A stretch of 55,597 bases of DNA from Paulinella micropora (taxonomy: Eukaryota; Cercozoa; Imbricatea; Euglyphida): assembly GCA_009731375.1 (NCBI GenBank), contig BJOX01000077.1, positions 600,668-656,264 of the forward strand, in the 5' to 3' direction. A program made the translations under genes and the position numbers. Of this stretch, positions 1 through 8,123 are shown piece after piece; position 1 is the first letter of the stretch, and each line of letters opens with the position of its first letter. Below the pieces are notes generated by a model. The model had not been told where the DNA came from and did not search any database. It was given only the letters and a program-made list of their open reading frames with translations.

Positions 1-893
1 GTGCTGTTAAAATTTAAAACATTATTTGTCAATGTCATTCCACCCCCTGTTGTTGGAGCAAAAAGTATGGACGAGCCTACAAAAGATAATGGATAGCCCG
101 TTGCTCCACCTGCCTCCGACGAATAGATAGAGCCCATATTATTGTTGTAATTGAAGAATAACTTACCTGTGTTTAATGGATTTGAGTCTTTTACGGCCAC
201 ATAAGTAGTAAATGTTTTGTTTCCAGTTATTGTTTGGTCGCCTGTTAGTTTTACCACCGAACTATCAAGAGCCGAAACATCAATACCATCAACATTACCG
301 ACATTTGATACATTAAAACCTCCCATATTTAAATCCCCTATCATCATAGCGAGCCCATCCAATCTAAGAAAAGGTGAAGTAACGTTTCTCCATTGACCTG
401 TGCTATAAATGAGTAGTTGGTTATCGGCGGGTGTGCCTGTTATGATTACATCACTTAAAGCATCTATTGATTTAGTTGCTATCCTTGTGTCAAAATCTGT
501 ATTAGCCCTTGCTGTGGTGTAGTATAAGTTAGTTCCCTCTGCTAAGTTGGTTGTGCTCTTTGTTGCTAATTGAGTGTCAAACCTAGCATTAGTATAATAT
601 AAATTGGTGCCTTCGGCTAGGTTAGTGGTTGATTTAGTAGTTAGTCGCGCATCAAACCTACCATCAGTATAGTATAGATTAGTGCCTTCTTTTAAGTCCG
701 TCGTTGATTTTAAAGCCAACCTCGCATCAAATCGTCCGTCAGTGTAATAAAGATTTACGGGGTCAGCATCTTCTGGCACCCTATCTGTGTATAAGCCCAC
801 TATGTTTGTGTTGGTAAGGTCTAAGTTTTTAATATTTAGACTATCAACAGCAATTTCTGACAAGCCCAAGAGTGATTTATATTGACTACCCAT
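1..893 (-). CDS. Fibre-like virion or adhesion protein with YYT repeats (3' end outside window)
   Basis: An uninterrupted reading frame starts at an ATG at 893 and runs off the left edge, giving at least 297 residues. From about residue 50 it has four units of about 25 residues, each with a core like LYYTDGRFDARL followed by a K-S-T-T-N/D-L segment ending in EGTN. YYT-x-x-R repeats of this kind are well known in phage tail fibres and in fibre-like proteins of large DNA viruses and virophages. After the repeats comes a beta-rich, glycine and asparagine-rich part typical of fibre shafts. It is divergent from the 957 gene across a 63-bp AT-rich gap. I infer a structural or host-attachment role in the Polinton-like element. 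The exact family is unknown. Confidence 0.6.
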   Translation of the reverse strand, partial: MGSQYKSLLGLSEIAVDSLNIKNLDLTNTNIVGLYTDRVPEDADPVNLYYTDGRFDARLALKSTTDLKEGTNLYYTDGRFDARLTTKSTTNLAEGTNLYYTNARFDTQLATKSTTNLAEGTNLYYTTARANTDFDTRIATKSIDALSDVIITGTPADNQLLIYSTGQWRNVTSPFLRLDGLAMMIGDLNMGGFNVSNVGNVDGIDVSALDSSVVKLTGDQTITGNKTFTTYVAVKDSNPLNTGKLFFNYNNNMGSIYSSEAGGATGYPLSFVGSSILFAPTTGGGMTLTNNVLNFNS

Positions 894-956
894 TGTATAT
901 TAATTAATAAAATAATTAATTTGTAAATACTAAAAATATAAAAATCTTAGTATAGA
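894..956. promoter_or_regulatory. Divergent AT-rich promoter region
   Basis: This is a 63-bp gap between two divergently oriented starts and is almost entirely A and T. It contains an imperfect inverted repeat (TTAATTAATAAAATAATTAA) and TATA-like stretches. It must hold the start signals of both neighbours. No defined motif can be assigned. Confidence 0.35.
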
Positions 957-1478
957 ATGCCGTCCGCTGAAGCAAGTCGTAAGAATTGGGGTAAGGCTGT
1001 GGAAAGTATAAAGAGCAAAAAGCAACAAAAGATTGAAATAGCGAAAGAGAAATTAGCAAAGTGTAGAAATGCTTATGTAGGTGATGATGAAGAGATGGAG
1101 GAAAAGATAAACCGCATGGCCGAAATGGGTGTTGCTAATGATATCATTAATGGAAAAGACCAAGATGACACACCAGAAGAAAGCAGTGAGAGTGATGAAG
1201 AATGTGATTTTACAGACATTATAGCGGAAAAGATGGCAAAGATGAAAATAAGAAGAAAGAAAGCGGAAGCAAAGAAGAAGGCAAGCAAAAAACCTGTGCC
1301 TGAGCCTGAACCTAATGATAGCGAAAGCGAAAGTGAAGAAAGTGAGGAGGAAATACCAGTAAAGAAAAGTAAGGGTAAAAAGTCAAGCAGTGTAAGTGTA
1401 AAAGTGTATAATCAATCTTCTGGTGGTGCTAAGAAAGAAAAAAATAATGATATTGAAAAATGTTTCTTAAAATTTTAA
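957..1478 (+). CDS. Acidic, coiled, charged protein of unknown function
   Basis: The frame encodes 173 residues, very rich in K, E, D and S. Residues 15-60 look helical and coiled. They are followed by an acidic run (PEESSESDEEC), a basic K/R/A-rich segment at about 90-115, and a P-E and S-E dipeptide stretch at about 117-135. There is no signal peptide, membrane segment or enzymatic motif. It lies between the fibre-like gene and the integrase, with 10 bp to the integrase start, so it belongs to the same element. Such proteins can be DNA-binding or core virion proteins, but nothing here proves it. Confidence 0.55.
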   Translation: MPSAEASRKNWGKAVESIKSKKQQKIEIAKEKLAKCRNAYVGDDEEMEEKINRMAEMGVANDIINGKDQDDTPEESSESDEECDFTDIIAEKMAKMKIRRKKAEAKKKASKKPVPEPEPNDSESESEESEEEIPVKKSKGKKSSSVSVKVYNQSSGGAKKEKNNDIEKCFLKF

Positions 1479-1488
1479 TAATATATCA

Positions 1489-2477
1489 ATGGACAACAAA
1501 CATAGTCAGCAACAAGAAACTCCTGAACAGACAGAGCGAAAAGAAAAACTTGAAGAAGTGGCAGAGATACATTTTCAATCAAAGCCCGCTAAGATATGGA
1601 ACACGATAACATCACCAGAAGCAAAACCACTAAGTCAAGTTTTTATTGATTTAATGGATATGTCAAAGGTTGCTACCAAAAAAGGAAATGCTAACTATAA
1701 TTTTGGTTTGGTTGCTATTGATGTCTATAGCCGTCGTGGGTGGATTGAACCAATTAAAAATAAAACTACAGGCTATGTATTAGAAGGGTTAAAAAAAATA
1801 TTTACCAAAGATGTGCCAGAAAGAATTACTTCAGATAATGGTGGCGAGTTTAAGGGTCAAGTGGCTGAATATTTCAGACAAAATAATATTGAACATAGGA
1901 CTGTTCAAGTAGGTGATCACAGAACAATGGGAATAATAGATAGGTTTATTAGAACAATACGAAATGAATTAAACTTAATATGGGAATTTAATGAAAATTT
2001 TCAATGGGTTCCAATTATTCATGAGGTTGTTGATGCTTATAATAAAACATATCATACAACAATAAGGCTGTACCAATTAATGTTTTTGAAGGAACCGAAA
2101 AGAACACTCAGGAAATATACCGAAATCCTTTAATTAATGAATTCACTAAGGGTACAAGAGTAAGAAAGGAATTAGAAAGAACTATTTTTTCTAAAGGGGA
2201 CAAGCAATTCAGTAAAACTATATTCAAGGTTAAGGGACGGAAAGGCTTCAAAGTTATACTCAGTGAAGAGGACTTAGTCCAACCGTCAGAATTATTAAAG
2301 ACTAATGTTGAAGAGGACCATGAAGAAGAAGGACCGAAAGAGCAATTATCGGATAAAGTAAAACAAATTACTAAAGACAAAAAAACGAAAGAACAACTAA
2401 AAAGAGAAAGTATTGACAACGATAATATAAGAACAAGCAAAAGAGAAAAAAAGAAAAAAGATATTATGGATTTGTAA
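1489..2477 (+). pseudogene. Polinton/retroviral-type (rve) integrase, frameshifted
   Basis: The first frame (1489-2133) holds an rve catalytic core. D54 lies in FIDLMDM, D116 in TSDNGGEF, and the third acidic position is D151 in GIIDRF, where most family members have E. Around residues 70-100 is the IDVYSRRGW to KNKT pattern typical of Polinton integrases. Near 2061-2066 a one-base shift moves the sequence into another frame, which continues to 2477 with an integrase-like C-terminal domain (KGxRVRK, then a K-rich basic tail). As written the protein loses that domain. Integrases of this family insert Polintons and virophages into host DNA. The gene ends 1 bp before the stop of the opposing zinc-finger gene. 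The shift could be real decay or a sequencing error. Confidence 0.8.
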
Positions 2478-2478
2478 T

Positions 2479-2871
2479 TTAATGTGATACGTGAATTCCT
2501 TTCATTCTTAACTCGTGATAGACTGATTGAAGATGTCTTGTTTTATATCCTTTTGTCGTCTCTTCACCACATTCACATGTAAATTTTTTCTTCATCCATT
2601 CCTTATTCCATTTATTTTTATATTGTTGTTTATTTTGCTTAACTCGTTCATCATTGTATTTTTTCCAAAGTTCATATTTCGGTTTTATGTTTTCTTCATA
2701 AAACTTGTTTGCTTCCTCTAAGGCTTGTTCTTTATTTCTTTTTCCATTTATACAAAAAATTTTAACTTTAATTTTGTCTTCCTCTCCCCACCTTACAACT
2801 ACTCTTGGGGATACATCGTTGTTCATAACATATACACCTCCCTTGTTGATTTTCTGTGGAATGTCAGCCAT
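2479..2871 (-). CDS. Small protein with C-terminal CxC...H...H zinc finger
   Basis: The product has 130 residues. Residues about 20-60 form a small domain with RVVVRWGEE and a helix, EQALEEANKFYEE. A lysine-rich helical linker follows, then a C-terminal finger with C-E-C-G and two histidines in RHLQSVYH. This finger type recurs in small proteins of giant viruses, virophages and Polinton-like viruses, where it is thought to bind DNA or RNA. The gene converges on the integrase. Its 5' side holds a 14-bp inverted repeat (2877-2890 with 2911-2924) that may be part of its promoter. Function is inferred only from the finger. Confidence 0.6.
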   Translation of the reverse strand: MADIPQKINKGGVYVMNNDVSPRVVVRWGEEDKIKVKIFCINGKRNKEQALEEANKFYEENIKPKYELWKKYNDERVKQNKQQYKNKWNKEWMKKKFTCECGEETTKGYKTRHLQSVYHELRMKGIHVSH

Positions 2872-3408
2872 TTTATATGTGTTATAAATTCATATCCTTA
2901 AATGGAATTAAATTTATAACACATTAATAATTATTTAAATGTAGCAGTTTTTCTTTCTTTTGCCTGCTTGTAAATAGATAGACGAAATAATGAATAACGG
3001 CTCTTAGTGGAAAAACACTTCTTCACAATTGGCTCCAATTTTTGACTGAGAGAATTTTCTAGAGAAAAACCCAGACGAGAAAAAAGTGGAAAAAATAAGG
3101 CGGGAATGTCAAATTGGTAATAGATAATGAAATTTTGGAAAAATTCAAAACTATTTTTTTCTTGCCGACGCCCACTACGCCACGGCGCCTCGGTGCATCG
3201 GTGCACCGGGGCAGAATTTAGCAATGAGTGAAAGTCTGATCACGAAGAAAAATAGAACGAAATTCATAATACGAGAGATTTTAATGAAATTGTTGTTTTG
3301 AACTTAGAGAGAAAAGGTAGCCTCAAAACACAATAACGGCTCTTAGTGTGGTTTCTGTGATGAAACTGCACTGAAGATCCGTGCCCAAGTGGCACCCTAT
3401 ACTACTTT
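2872..3408. other. Intergenic: probable Polinton end and flanking DNA
   Basis: No convincing gene. It contains the inverted repeat ATGTGTTATAAATT / AATTTATAACACAT (2877-2890, 2911-2924) and a 17-bp direct repeat, AATAACGGCTCTTAGTG, at 2993-3009 and 3332-3348. A GC-rich stretch, GGTGCATCGGTGCACCGG, lies near 3192-3209. In Polintons the integrase gene sits near one terminus, so an element end is expected here, but I cannot define a terminal repeat. Confidence 0.35.
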
Positions 3409-4121
3409 TAAGGTTGGTGATTAGGCTAGGCAATAGGCAAGTGAAGGGCAAGGGCAAGGGCTATAATAGGATGAGGCGTGTTTGAGCGTTGCTCTTGAGG
3501 CAACGTTAACTAATGACGTCACAGTTCAGATTGTCAGACCTTCAACAGCCTGAGTATTAATGCACTTGACAGGAAAGTCACGAGTCTTGGATTCACCTTA
3601 GTCTGGCAGTGATGTAGTGTGAGCGAGGAAAGCATTTGTATCATGATCGTGCTTTGGTTTCGTTCCGAGGCACTTTGAGTTTGAACATCTAAGATCACAT
3701 GTTGGTACACCGAAATAGGCAGTAGTGGGAAAGTTTTCCCAAATGTGAAATGTGACCACTCCACCGTGTGTCATTTGATATTTTCTTTCAGAAATAGTTA
3801 TTTATTATTCATTTATATCATACGACAATAAGCGAGAACGCGAGAATGTCTTACGAGAATTGTCTCAAAAAGTAGTGAACTGAACTGATTCGAGAAAGGA
3901 AATTGACAGTGTCCGGCCGGCATACGCAAATACCGGCGAATGGCGGGTGGCTAGGAACGTAAAAAGGCTGGTAGCTGTTAGTTTTTGAAAGTTTAAGGAT
4001 TTAAAGCAAGTTATTAATAAATAAATATTAATCGAATTCAGGATAAACAGACTCTGGTGCTGTTACACAAAGTTGAAGTTAGTACTACCAGTATATGAAG
4101 TTATATATACATATATATATA
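3409..4121. other. Non-coding flank repeated next to every palindrome
   Basis: This 713-bp sequence has no good reading frame. It occurs three times, always outside the palindrome: here, at 26,044-26,757 and at 28,586-29,299. It contains a perfect TGACGTCA (CRE-type) octamer at 3514-3521 and an inverted repeat GTTGC/GCAAC just before it. It may be the true outer end of the element or host DNA duplicated with it. Confidence 0.5.
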
Positions 4122-4532
4122 TGATCATTTATGTAGCATAGACAGGTCTATATGGTATATCATAAAACAAGCCTTAGAAACATAAAAAAACGACATACGA
4201 CATATCAAAAACATACATTGAAAAATATCAAAACATACAAAGACGTAAAACAAAATATGAAAAATGAATACTAAGCGCTCTTTTGCCAAAATGACGACAA
4301 AAAACATATTTTATTATCATAAAATATATATAAATTTCATTTATATGTTTTTTGTCGTCATTTTGACAAAAGAGCGCTTAGTATTCATTTTTTCATATTT
4401 TGTTTTACGTCTTTGTATGTTTTGATATTTTTCAATGTATGTTTTTGATACGTCGTATGTCGTTTTTTTATGTTTCTAAGGCTTGTTTTTATGATATACC
4501 ATATAGATCTGTCTATGCTACATAAATGATCA
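4122..4532. repeat. 411-bp near-perfect palindrome (copy 1)
   Basis: Two arms of about 190 bp are separated by an AT-rich centre of about 35 bp. The structure starts and ends with TGATCA. The arms differ at only a few positions and would form a very long hairpin. It lies 183 bp upstream of the recombinase start. Copies occur at 25,640-26,043 and 28,175-28,585. It could be a terminal repeat, a fold-back element or a hairpin telomere target site. Confidence 0.9.
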
Positions 4533-4714
4533 GAACACAAGACCCCACAAAAAGGGGAAAGTATCATTAAATATTTACTTTTTTTACGTTAAGAAACAAA
4601 ATAAACAAGTCTATTATATAACATACGACCCGCAGAACAACGGGGGGCAGACACGAGCGCGAGCGAGTGGCGGGGTGCAATAACCGAAGCAAACAAAAGC
4701 AACAACAGGGCAGA

Positions 4715-6163
4715 ATGTGGAACGAGAACGATAAAAAATTTATCAAGCAGTTAAACGTAGCAGACACAGAGCAAAAAATATATAATGTTGTATCAAACTT
4801 TTTCACGAGTGATGCGAAGCCATCTAAAGCCTTTCATAATGCTATTTTGTTATTATTTAGTAAAACAACAACAGACGAGGAAGCACTGACAGCAATGCAA
4901 ATTATTTACCCTAAATACACCATTATTTACCCGAATACGACTTCAAGGAGGCAGAGATTAAGCGAAGTAAGAACAAGGGCAATAAAACCGAATCAAAGCA
5001 AGAAGGTTTATGAGATGAGTAAATTAGATAAATATTTCAATATCAAAGAAGATGAACGAATTAAAATAGTTGAGGGGTATAAAAAGGATGTCAAAGCAAA
5101 AAACGAGCAAAAAATACAGATTGATGTACGGGAGGTAATGGCGAAAATGAACGAGATGATTTTAAGCGACGACCCATATTTAAAGTTGCTCGCCTTAATG
5201 TTAGCAATAGGGGCGCGACCTGTTGAGATATTCGCGAAAAATACTTATGAATTAATACCCGATAAACCGAGTTGGTTGAGAATAAACAACCTAGCAAAGA
5301 AAAGAGAGGGGCAAAAAAAGAACTGGACAGAGGCCTGTTATTCTATTTACTCCCGAATTTACAATGGAGAAAATTGAAGCAATAAGGAACCACTTTAAGA
5401 AAAAGGGGGCGGTTATAATCAACAAAGAGGGACAATTAGACAAACAGAAAAACAATGAACTAAACAAACGAATAATAAGGGTTTTTCCATGGCTAGCAGA
5501 TTACACACAGAGAAGCAGTATGTTAAGAAAATTATACGCCAGCCTTTCATATACGAATTTCGCAGACCCGAGAACAACGAATTTCAACACATGGGTAAGT
5601 AATGTATTAGGGCACGGGGATTTATTAACGAGTTTCTCGTATAGTTGGGTAAATGTGGCAGACCCGCGGGAGATGATGGAGGAGGGATTAAAAACCGAAC
5701 TAGAGGAATTACGAAGGAAAATAGATTTATGTTTAAACATCAAAGGGGCAGAAAGTGAAGACATAGAGGACGACGGCAACGACTGCAAATATAAGCACTT
5801 AGGGAAGAAAGGAAGCAGAGCAGAGAAAAATGAATTACTTAATAAAATTTACAACGACTACGGCGGGGTAATTACAAATACGACACTCAGGAAAATTAGC
5901 GGGATTGGGGCGAAAATAGTAAATGAGTTTATAAAAGCAGACAGATGCAAAGCAGACAGAGACGAAGCAGACAGAGGCAAAGCAGACAGAGGCAAAGCAG
6001 ACAGAGACGAAGCAGACAGAGACAACAGAGACAACAGAGACAAAAAAAGAGCGTCGCGGAGACAACGACAAAAGAGCCTGCGGGGTTTAAGTTGATAGAC
6101 GAAAACGGCAAAAAACAACCAATACGAAAAAGTGCGAGGCTTAAAAATAAAATAAATAAATAA
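4715..6163 (+). pseudogene. Tyrosine recombinase, telomere-resolvase-like (copy A, frameshifted)
   Basis: The first ATG is at 4715; upstream there is only a GTG. The catalytic set is visible: R in GARPVEIF, K in LAKKREGQ, R in SSMLRKLYASL, H in VLGHGDLL and Y in SFSYSWVNV. The second R to H distance is 29 and H to Y is 9. There is no HxxR; the RKLYA and SYSxxxV pattern recalls protelomerases (telomere resolvases) more than Xer or Crypton enzymes, but this is from memory of the families. A C-terminal helical domain is followed by 5-residue KADRG-type repeats and a basic tail ending near 6163. Copy A lacks 2 bp near 5332 present in copy B, and an A7 run at 6042-6048 sends translation to an early stop at 6095. 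It should cut and rejoin DNA, perhaps at the neighbouring palindrome. Confidence 0.75.
5937..6040 (+). repeat. 15-bp coding minisatellite (KADRG/DEADR repeats)
   Basis: Near-perfect 15-bp units (GCAGACAGAGGCAAA and variants) encode alternating KADRD, EADRG and KADRG, then GACAACAGA units encode DNR. In copy B the same tract is interrupted by a 10-N gap at 24,216-24,225, so its length there is unknown. Confidence 0.85.
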
Positions 6164-6253
6164 AATCTCTTTGAAATTGTGGCGGGGTTGCCCCCCCTTT
6201 TTTTTTGGTTTTTTGTTTGTAAATTAATAATAACTTTGTGCTTAAAGCACAGA
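6164..6253. terminator. Convergent gene end with hairpins
   Basis: Between the converging recombinase and coiled-coil genes lie a GGGG-TT-GCCCC hairpin followed by a T10-like run (about 6183-6207) and a 15-nt palindrome, TGTGCTTAAAGCACA (6238-6252), directly after the coiled-coil gene stop. Hairpins at transcript ends mark 3' processing in mimiviruses and some virophages. The same use here is an inference. Confidence 0.5.
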
Positions 6254-6757
6254 TTACACGGAGGACGAAGACGAGGCGGAGACTACCATTTGAGTAGATG
6301 CGTTAGACTTGTTAATTTTTGAGATGACACGGGCGAGAGCGTCGTTAAAATCAACTCCTGTATAAATCAAATTAATAACCTTATTATAATGAGGTTGTTT
6401 GAAGCCTTCAATTTTCCTGTGGCCACCTTGTGCTACCCAATCTTTTACGAGTTTCAATTGAGCGGTAATACGTTCCTGTCGCTGAGTTAAATCCTTGGTA
6501 ATATTAATGTCTTCATTCAATTCGGTAGCATCTTTGAGAGCCTTTTTAAACGCTGTTAGTTCTTGTTCTTTTTTGGTTTTTTGGCTTTCTAAAGAGGCTA
6601 TTTTATGAATGAAGGCTTTAATATCTCCTTCGGCTTTTTCAATCCCCGCTTTTATCTTGTCAACGTTCGTCATGTGCCTACGTCGCTTAATTCGCCGTTC
6701 TACGTCTTCATTGGTTTCGGGGGCGTTCCGCGGTATAAGGCTTCGGCTGTCAGTCAT
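6254..6757 (-). CDS. Coiled-coil protein of unknown function (copy A)
   Basis: I start at the ATG at 6757 (MTDSRSLIP, 167 residues), because a longer in-frame start would translate through a 20-bp palindrome that looks regulatory. Residues about 35-125 are strongly helical and coiled (KIKAGIEKAEGDIKAFIHK, ESQKTKKEQEL). The C-terminal part (YNKVINLIYTGVDFNDALARVI) looks like a small folded domain. The copy in arm B is identical in length. No enzymatic motif is visible. It could be a scaffold or DNA-associated protein of the replicon. Confidence 0.6.
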   Translation of the reverse strand: MTDSRSLIPRNAPETNEDVERRIKRRRHMTNVDKIKAGIEKAEGDIKAFIHKIASLESQKTKKEQELTAFKKALKDATELNEDINITKDLTQRQERITAQLKLVKDWVAQGGHRKIEGFKQPHYNKVINLIYTGVDFNDALARVISKINKSNASTQMVVSASSSSSV

Positions 6758-6781
6758 CTTGGTCTGCTTTTGTCTCTGGTA

Positions 6782-6801
6782 ATCTCCAACACGTTGGAGA
6801 T
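6782..6801. promoter_or_regulatory. 9-2-9 palindrome ATCTCCAAC-AC-GTTGGAGAT
   Basis: A perfect 9-bp inverted repeat around 2 bp lies 25 bp upstream of the coiled-coil gene start. The same two arms recur inside the acidic coiled-coil gene at 16,652-16,671, and in arm B at 23,333-23,352. The half-site ATCTCCAA also precedes two other gene starts. It is a candidate binding site for an element-encoded regulator or initiator. Confidence 0.6.
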
Positions 6802-6884
6802 AGGCGGGACGACAAAAGCCAAAAGACGACAGGAGCAAAAAAGTACAAAAATTGGTGGCGCGGTAAAAGTCCTAACGATTTATT

Positions 6885-7265
6885 TTATTTTGTGGTCGCG
6901 GTGGCGGTTATCATATCGTCAATAACGGGCTTTATGTCGGACATGTAAGCATATAAAACGCGCTCGTATATATCGTACATTACTTTATATTTTTCAGTGT
7001 TCGGCAGTTGCTTTAAATTATCCTTTATTTTGATTAATTGGGCGTATGTGTCGGGGTTTGTTGCGTTTAAGTAATTGTTAATTTGAGAAATATTTTGTAT
7101 TGTTTCGGGCGTGGTTGTTTGCGTGGTTATAAGGCCGTTTAAACACTCGTTCAAAGCCTTCAAAAATTTTAATATGTCATGGTGTGTGTGAGTGCGTGCG
7201 GTGTGTATTACTAAAGCATTTTTAGATTTAAAGACGGCGCTACATACGGGGCACTTTGACATCAT
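6885..7265 (-). CDS. C2H2 zinc-finger protein (copy A)
   Basis: The product has 126 residues from an ATG-ATG start preceded by TATATATATG-like sequence. Arm B has the same start after a longer intergenic gap, which supports it. Residues 1-28 hold one classical C2H2 finger: CPVC, then 12 residues, then H-x4-H. The rest is helical (KFLKALNECLNGL, TYAQLIKIKDNLKQLP) with no known motif. It is a probable DNA- or RNA-binding protein of the element. It lies in a run of four same-strand genes ahead of the primase-helicase. Confidence 0.65.
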   Translation of the reverse strand: MMSKCPVCSAVFKSKNALVIHTARTHTHHDILKFLKALNECLNGLITTQTTTPETIQNISQINNYLNATNPDTYAQLIKIKDNLKQLPNTEKYKVMYDIYERVLYAYMSDIKPVIDDMITATATTK

Positions 7266-7284
7266 ATATGTAAGTTGATTTAAC

Positions 7285-7641
7285 TTATTCAAATAAATTA
7301 ATTTTTGTTTCGTTTCGCGATACCATCATAGGCGCTCCCGTTATTTTGAGAATAATAAACGTCTCGCCGTTCTTTTTGGTGGCTTCGTGTGTTTCAATGT
7401 TAAATTTGTATATAGCATTTTGAAGCGGTTTGAAACCAGATAAGGGGGCGGTTTTTACATAAATTAACCCGTAAGCGGTGGCGGTTGCTGGTTGGTGTTT
7501 GTTATGTGGGTATTTCTCTTTTAGTCTGTCGCATAATTTGGTCAAAGCGTTGAAAGAAGCGCTATTTATTTTTTCGCTGGTGTAAAATTGCAGATTGTCG
7601 TATGGGTCGGTGTTCTTAAATTTCGCGGTGATTTCAAACAT
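7285..7641 (-). CDS. 118-residue conserved protein, unknown (copy A)
   Basis: A 118-residue alpha/beta protein with several predicted beta strands (MFEITAKF, GLIYVKTAPL, AIYKFNIETHE, TFIILKITGA). Both arms keep the full frame with few changes, so it was under selection until recently. Size and strand pattern would suit a small single-strand DNA binding fold, but no diagnostic motif is present and I do not assign one. In arm A its promoter is shorter than in arm B, which has about 57 extra bp including TATAATCTCCA directly before the ATG. Confidence 0.6.
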   Translation of the reverse strand: MFEITAKFKNTDPYDNLQFYTSEKINSASFNALTKLCDRLKEKYPHNKHQPATATAYGLIYVKTAPLSGFKPLQNAIYKFNIETHEATKKNGETFIILKITGAPMMVSRNETKINLFE

Positions 7642-7710
7642 TTGAAGTTAATAAAAAACCTTTATCTGTTGCGGTGGTCGTATATTATACTTGTTTTTTT
7701 ATTGTGTGTT

Positions 7711-7986
7711 TTATGATAAATAATAAATTAATGATTGCTCGGTTGCGGGTTGTCCATCGGTGGGGGTTGGCGTTGTTTGCTTTGGTTTTGCCCGCTTTTG
7801 CGGTTTTTTCCGTTTCTCTCTACACTCTTCGCAGTGTTTAAGTTTTTTACCATTAGAAACAATATGTATTTTTGGCTCTTTACACTTCGGGCAGTAATGT
7901 TCTTCTAATACATCGCCGTAATATACTAAGTCCTCGGCTTGTTCTCTTTCGTATTGTGCTTTAAGTTCGTTATATCTTGCGGTCAT
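7711..7986 (-). CDS. Small zinc-ribbon protein (copy A)
   Basis: A 91-residue protein. Residues 1-28 are helical and charged, then CPKC and CEEC, about 20 residues apart, form a four-cysteine zinc ribbon at about 32-55. A basic, proline-rich tail follows (KRKKPQKRAKPKQ). The start is preceded directly by TATAATCTCCA, a motif also found before another gene of the element. Zinc ribbons of this size often belong to transcription or replication accessory proteins of DNA viruses. The arm B copy is frameshifted in the ribbon. Confidence 0.6.
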   Translation of the reverse strand: MTARYNELKAQYEREQAEDLVYYGDVLEEHYCPKCKEPKIHIVSNGKKLKHCEECREKRKKPQKRAKPKQTTPTPTDGQPATEQSLIYYLS

Positions 7987-8056
7987 TGGAGATTATAAGC
8001 CTTTATATTTTGCGGGACGTATATCTTATACGTATATTTTTTTATAGTATGGTAAG

Positions 8057-8123
8057 TAAAAGTTAAACAAGGGCAATAAGTAAAAGTTAAGCGGGGGCAT
8101 GTGTCGGTACGCAAAAGTTAAGC
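8057..8123. repeat. Three iterons, YAAAAGTTAARC
   Basis: Three 12-bp units at 8057-8068, 8081-8092 and 8112-8123 (TAAAAGTTAAAC, TAAAAGTTAAGC, CAAAAGTTAAGC) lie in the gene-free stretch between the zinc-ribbon gene start and the helicase end. They are kept in arm B (about 21,928-21,998). Direct repeats of this type can be initiator binding sites, but only three units are present. Confidence 0.6.

Noticed and set aside
2931-3224. 97-residue frame on the minus strand
   Set aside because: Composition and context do not look coding; it overlaps the presumed element end and has no conserved copy.
3534-3764. 76-residue frame repeated three times in the flank
   Set aside because: It repeats only because the flank itself is duplicated; no protein-like features or start context.
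4125-4567. 60-residue frames in the palindrome
   Set aside because: Mirror frames of the inverted repeat, AT-rich and without coding signs.
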